Source of the DNA: an uncultured Chitinophagaceae bacterium
GTDB taxonomy: Bacteria; Bacteroidota; Bacteroidia; Chitinophagales; Chitinophagaceae
NCBI GenBank assembly: GCA_903832075.1
Contig: CAILAF010000432.1
Location: 1 to 8,097, forward strand
DNA length: 8,097 bases
Reading direction: 5' to 3'
The translations under genes and the position numbers were made by a program. The stretch's first letter is position 1; each line of letters opens with the position of its first letter. Below are positions 5,398-8,097 of the stretch, piece after piece. Under the pieces are notes generated by a model. It was not told where the DNA came from. It ran no database searches and saw only the letters and a program-made list of their open reading frames with translations.

Positions 5398-7416
5398 TTA
5401 ATTTGGTTCTACCCAAGCTTCATTTTCTTTTAATAAATTAATTAATTCATCAACAGCAATATCGCTGTCAATATTTCGCTTCACAATTTCTTTCCCTTTA
5501 TATAAGGTAATTTTTCCAACGCCGCTTCCAACATAACCAAAATCAGCATCGGCCATTTCGCCGGGACCGTTTACAATACAACCCATGATAGCAATCTTCA
5601 CTCCTTTTAAATGATTTGTTCTTGAACGAATCTTTGAAGTAGTTTCCTGCAAATCAAATAATGTTCTGCCACAACTTGGACAAGAAATATATTCTGTTTT
5701 AGAAATTCTTGTTCGTGTTGCTTGTAAAATATTGAATGCAGTATTATTTAAAAATTGTTCAACAGAATTATTGCGAACATAATTTCTACCACTTGCATTC
5801 TTGAAACTTGAATCTTGTAACTTGTAACTTTCTTCAATCATTCCAAAACAAACACCATCACCAAAACCATCTAACAATAAAGCGCCAGCTTCAGTTGCAT
5901 AATGAATTAAATGTTCATCAGGTGTTTTACCATTGCTGTCAATGTTAATGATAACGGGATTCTTAAAATTTCTTTGTTGCAATTCTATAAACATTCTTCG
6001 AACAGCTGCCATTGCATGTTGAGATTTACTGCTTAAACACAACACAACTGTTTTATCTTTTGCAACTTCATCTAAATAAGTAAAATCATTAATTGAAGTT
6101 TCATCATTAAAACAATCAATCATCACAAAATTCAAAACATCACTTTTTAGTTCTGCTTCAACAAATCCACCGGCATCAAAAATGGGAAAGTATTTTTCTT
6201 TATTACTTACCAATGCCCAGGTTGCAGGATATACAATTACTTTCAATGTTCCGGGTAATTCAAAATCTAAAACCTGATGTCCTAAAAAAATATAATCTGC
6301 TGCGGCATCGCCAATATTCCATTTATCCAATACCTCATCATATTTATAACCGATACTTTCTAATGTTGTTGGAAATATTTTTTCAATTTTACTCAAATCT
6401 GCAATAACCACAGGCACATGCTTTGCACCAATATTATCAATTGCAAATGTTTCTCTTCGCTTATATTGAAATGGAGAATATGGAATACTTTCAATCATGG
6501 GGATTTTACTGTCATCTGTCTTCCGTCCACTATCATCCGAATAACGTTTCACTAAATCTTTACAAACAGGAATTTCAAATTCAGGATCTTCGGTTAACGA
6601 AACACGAATAGTATCACCGATTCCATCTTCCAACAAAGTTCCAATACCAATTGCACTTTTAACTCTTCCATCCTCACCATCACCTGCTTCTGTTACACCT
6701 AAATGCAATGCATAACATTCATTGAATTCTTCAAACATTTTATTGATGAGTGTACGATAAGCCTGTACCATCACTTGCGGATTACTTGCTTTCATACTCA
6801 ATACAATATTGTGATAATTTTCTGCACGTGCAATTCGCAAAAACTCCATTGCACTTTCTACCATTCCCATTGGAGTATCACCATATCTGCTCATAATTCT
6901 ATCGCTCAATGAACCATGATTGGTTCCAATACGCATGGCTGTTCCGTATTCTTTACAAATTTTTATTAATGGAGTGAATCGTTCGCGAATTCTTTCAATC
7001 TCTTCAACATATTCTGCATCGGTATATTCTATCTGTTCAAATTTTTTCTTATCAACATAATTACCGGGATTCACTCTAACTTTTTCAACAATCCTTGCTG
7101 CTGCTTCTGCAGCATTTGGTGTAAAATGAATATCTGCAATTAATGGAATCGTATATCCTCTTTTACGCAACTCATTTTTAATGTTCAGTAAATTTTCCGC
7201 TTCTTTTATTGAAGGTGCTGTAATGCGCACCAGTTCTGCACCTGCTTCAATACAACGAATCGTTTGTTCAACTGTTGCAATGGTGTTCATTGTATCGGTA
7301 GTCGTCATTGTTTGAATACGAATTGGATGTAAACTGCCCAACAACAAATCACCAACTTTTATTTCTTTTGTTATCAGTCGACTGTATTCAGTTAATGAGT
7401 TACAATATAATTGCAT
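5398..7416 (-). CDS. ispG: 4-hydroxy-3-methylbut-2-en-1-yl diphosphate synthase (IspG/GcpE), large three-domain type
   Basis: IspG makes HMBPP from methylerythritol cyclodiphosphate in the non-mevalonate isoprenoid pathway, using a [4Fe-4S] cluster. At 672 residues this is the large form with an insertion between barrel and cluster domains, known from plants, Chlamydiae and Bacteroidota, versus about 370 residues in E. coli. The TIM barrel starts with the family's LYCNSLTEYSR and IRIQTMTTTDTMNT and includes PLIADIHF, VRVNPGN, RIGTNHGSLSDR and LGVTEAGDGEDG. The insertion occupies roughly 300-545. The C-terminal domain has CPSCGRTLFDLQ (C579, C582) and MGCIVNGPGE (C613, E620), giving three Cys and one Glu cluster ligands. 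A stretch at 529-555 just before this domain looks longer than usual and is partly encoded by 7-bp repeats. The minus strand carries CATTTGC-type sequence at 7449-7442 (GACATTTG), a 7-of-8 match to the -7 consensus. Confidence 0.96.
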   Translation of the reverse strand: MQLYCNSLTEYSRLITKEIKVGDLLLGSLHPIRIQTMTTTDTMNTIATVEQTIRCIEAGAELVRITAPSIKEAENLLNIKNELRKRGYTIPLIADIHFTPNAAEAAARIVEKVRVNPGNYVDKKKFEQIEYTDAEYVEEIERIRERFTPLIKICKEYGTAMRIGTNHGSLSDRIMSRYGDTPMGMVESAMEFLRIARAENYHNIVLSMKASNPQVMVQAYRTLINKMFEEFNECYALHLGVTEAGDGEDGRVKSAIGIGTLLEDGIGDTIRVSLTEDPEFEIPVCKDLVKRYSDDSGRKTDDSKIPMIESIPYSPFQYKRRETFAIDNIGAKHVPVVIADLSKIEKIFPTTLESIGYKYDEVLDKWNIGDAAADYIFLGHQVLDFELPGTLKVIVYPATWALVSNKEKYFPIFDAGGFVEAELKSDVLNFVMIDCFNDETSINDFTYLDEVAKDKTVVLCLSSKSQHAMAAVRRMFIELQQRNFKNPVIINIDSNGKTPDEHLIHYATEAGALLLDGFGDGVCFGMIEESYKLQDSSFKNASGRNYVRNNSVEQFLNNTAFNILQATRTRISKTEYISCPSCGRTLFDLQETTSKIRSRTNHLKGVKIAIMGCIVNGPGEMADADFGYVGSGVGKITLYKGKEIVKRNIDSDIAVDELINLLKENEAWVEPN
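5800..5830. repeat. Imperfect 7-bp tandem repeat (CTTGWAW) inside ispG
   Basis: Four consecutive heptamers plus three bases are read on the plus strand: CTTGAAA, CTTGAAT, CTTGTAA, CTTGTAA, CTT. On the coding strand they specify residues 529-539 of IspG (ESYKLQDSSFK). Since seven is not a multiple of three, gain or loss of one or two units would shift the ispG frame, and only three units (21 bp) would keep it. The two CTTGTAA copies are identical. Confidence 0.85.
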
Positions 7417-7489
7417 GAAAAGATGATTATACTTGATAATGCAAATGTCATTAAAAAAGAAGTATTTTTATTCAATAATAATAATAACA

Positions 7490-8097
7490 ATGAAAAGATT
7501 GCTTTGTTTATTGATAATTTTTAACATTTTGATGTTGCAAGCACAAACTAATCAAACGCAAGCAGGTAAATCGTTTCGTATCAGCAGTCATTATGCTATG
7601 TTTCCCGATTCACTAAGAAATAATGAGCCAAGATTGTATGCTAATAAAACATATTCAGCATTAGAACATTACAACGATAGCAGTGCATATATTTTTGTTC
7701 CTGATTATTTTGATAAGAATAAACCTTTTCATTTTGTTGTTTGGTTTCACGGATGGGGAAATAATATTGATTCGGCTTTGATTCATTATCCTTTGCGCGA
7801 ACAATTTTATGCGGCGCATTTAAATGCTATTTTTCTTTTTCCGGAAGGACCAAAAAATTCTCCAGATAGTTATGGCGGCAAATTTGAGAAAGCAGATACA
7901 TTCAATTATTTTATGAATGATGTAATTAAATTTTTATTGAAAGAAAAATGTATCAATAAAAATATTTCGTTTGATATGATCTATGCCGGACACAGCGGCG
8001 CTTACAGAGTGATGAGTTATTTACTGCTTCACTCAAAATATAATTGCAAAGCTGTTTTATTGTTTGATGCATTATACGGCGAACAGGAAAAATTTGC
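7490..8097 (+). CDS. Probable secreted alpha/beta hydrolase (partial, C-terminus beyond the window)
   Basis: An open frame of 202 codons plus two bases runs from an ATG at 7490 to the right edge without a stop. Residues 1-18 form a signal peptide: MKR, a hydrophobic core, and LQA before QT, a good signal peptidase I site. The mature part resembles an alpha/beta hydrolase. FVVWFHGWGNN (H87-N92) fits the oxyanion-hole HG loop after a beta strand, IFLFPEGP fits the next strand, and IYAGHSGAYR gives a nucleophile elbow with S169. AVLLFDALYG follows with D193 after a strand. The elbow reads G-H-S-G-A, not the usual G-x-S-x-G. The catalytic His would be beyond the window. Substrate is unknown; esterase or peptidase activity are possibilities only. 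It is divergent from ispG, and an (AAT)4 run lies just upstream of its start. Confidence 0.75.
   Translation, partial: MKRLLCLLIIFNILMLQAQTNQTQAGKSFRISSHYAMFPDSLRNNEPRLYANKTYSALEHYNDSSAYIFVPDYFDKNKPFHFVVWFHGWGNNIDSALIHYPLREQFYAAHLNAIFLFPEGPKNSPDSYGGKFEKADTFNYFMNDVIKFLLKEKCINKNISFDMIYAGHSGAYRVMSYLLLHSKYNCKAVLLFDALYGEQEKF

Noticed and set aside
6213..6912. Small plus-strand open frames opposite ispG (6213-6407, 6423-6611, 6703-6912)
   Set aside because: They are antisense shadows of a well-conserved gene, with no recognisable protein features.
5398..7416. IspG as a gene fusion or a recent domain insertion because of its 672-residue length
   Set aside because: The large three-domain form is normal for Bacteroidota and plants; only the short loop near 529-555 appears unusual.
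7474..7487. (AAT)4 microsatellite upstream of the hydrolase as a phase-variable element
   Set aside because: Only about 4.7 units, within an AT-rich leader, and no promoter elements with suitable spacing around it.

Overview
The window is AT-rich, close-packed bacterial chromosome that looks like Bacteroidota, most likely a Chitinophagaceae-type organism. The evidence is the large, plant-like form of IspG (672 aa with a middle insertion), the persulfide dioxygenase-rhodanese fusion architecture, -7 promoter candidates of the Bacteroidota TAnnTTTG type, weak or absent Shine-Dalgarno sequences, and the RidA active-site variant PARET. These assignments rest on motif recognition only; no database search was run.

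Layout from left to right. Positions 1-220 (-) hold the N-terminus of a fused isobutyryl-CoA mutase (IcmF), cut by the window edge. A divergent spacer with nested inverted repeats separates it from an aldose 1-epimerase family gene (331-1272, +). That gene overlaps the 3' end of ridA (1267-1653, -) by 6 bp. A divergent spacer with two TTTGYGCAAA near-palindromes leads to tsaB (1778-2467, +). Next come a cysteine-free ArsR-type regulator (2569-2904, +) with a 24-bp palindrome in its leader, a strong intrinsic terminator (2938-2972), and a persulfide dioxygenase-rhodanese gene (2998-4412, +) that is split into two frames at an A8 run. Convergent to it is an ispG to lysophospholipid acyltransferase pair on the minus strand (ispG 7416-5398, acyltransferase 5376-4492, 21 bp apart). 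A divergent, probably secreted alpha/beta hydrolase (7490-8097, +) runs off the right edge.

Most genes are housekeeping: enamine/imine detoxification (RidA), tRNA t6A modification (TsaB), isoprenoid precursor synthesis (IspG), lipid acylation, sugar anomer interconversion and branched-chain acyl-CoA rearrangement (IcmF). The regulator and persulfide dioxygenase form a plausible sulfur-stress neighbourhood, but a terminator separates them and the regulator lacks the cysteines used by known persulfide sensors.

No tRNA, rRNA, CRISPR array, insertion sequence or phage gene was seen, and I see no clearly new multi-gene system. The most notable signals are the in-frame A AAA AAA heptamer at the split of the dioxygenase gene, where a -1 shift restores the expected protein, and a run of four 7-bp repeats inside the ispG coding sequence. 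No gene-free stretch exceeds 300 bases.
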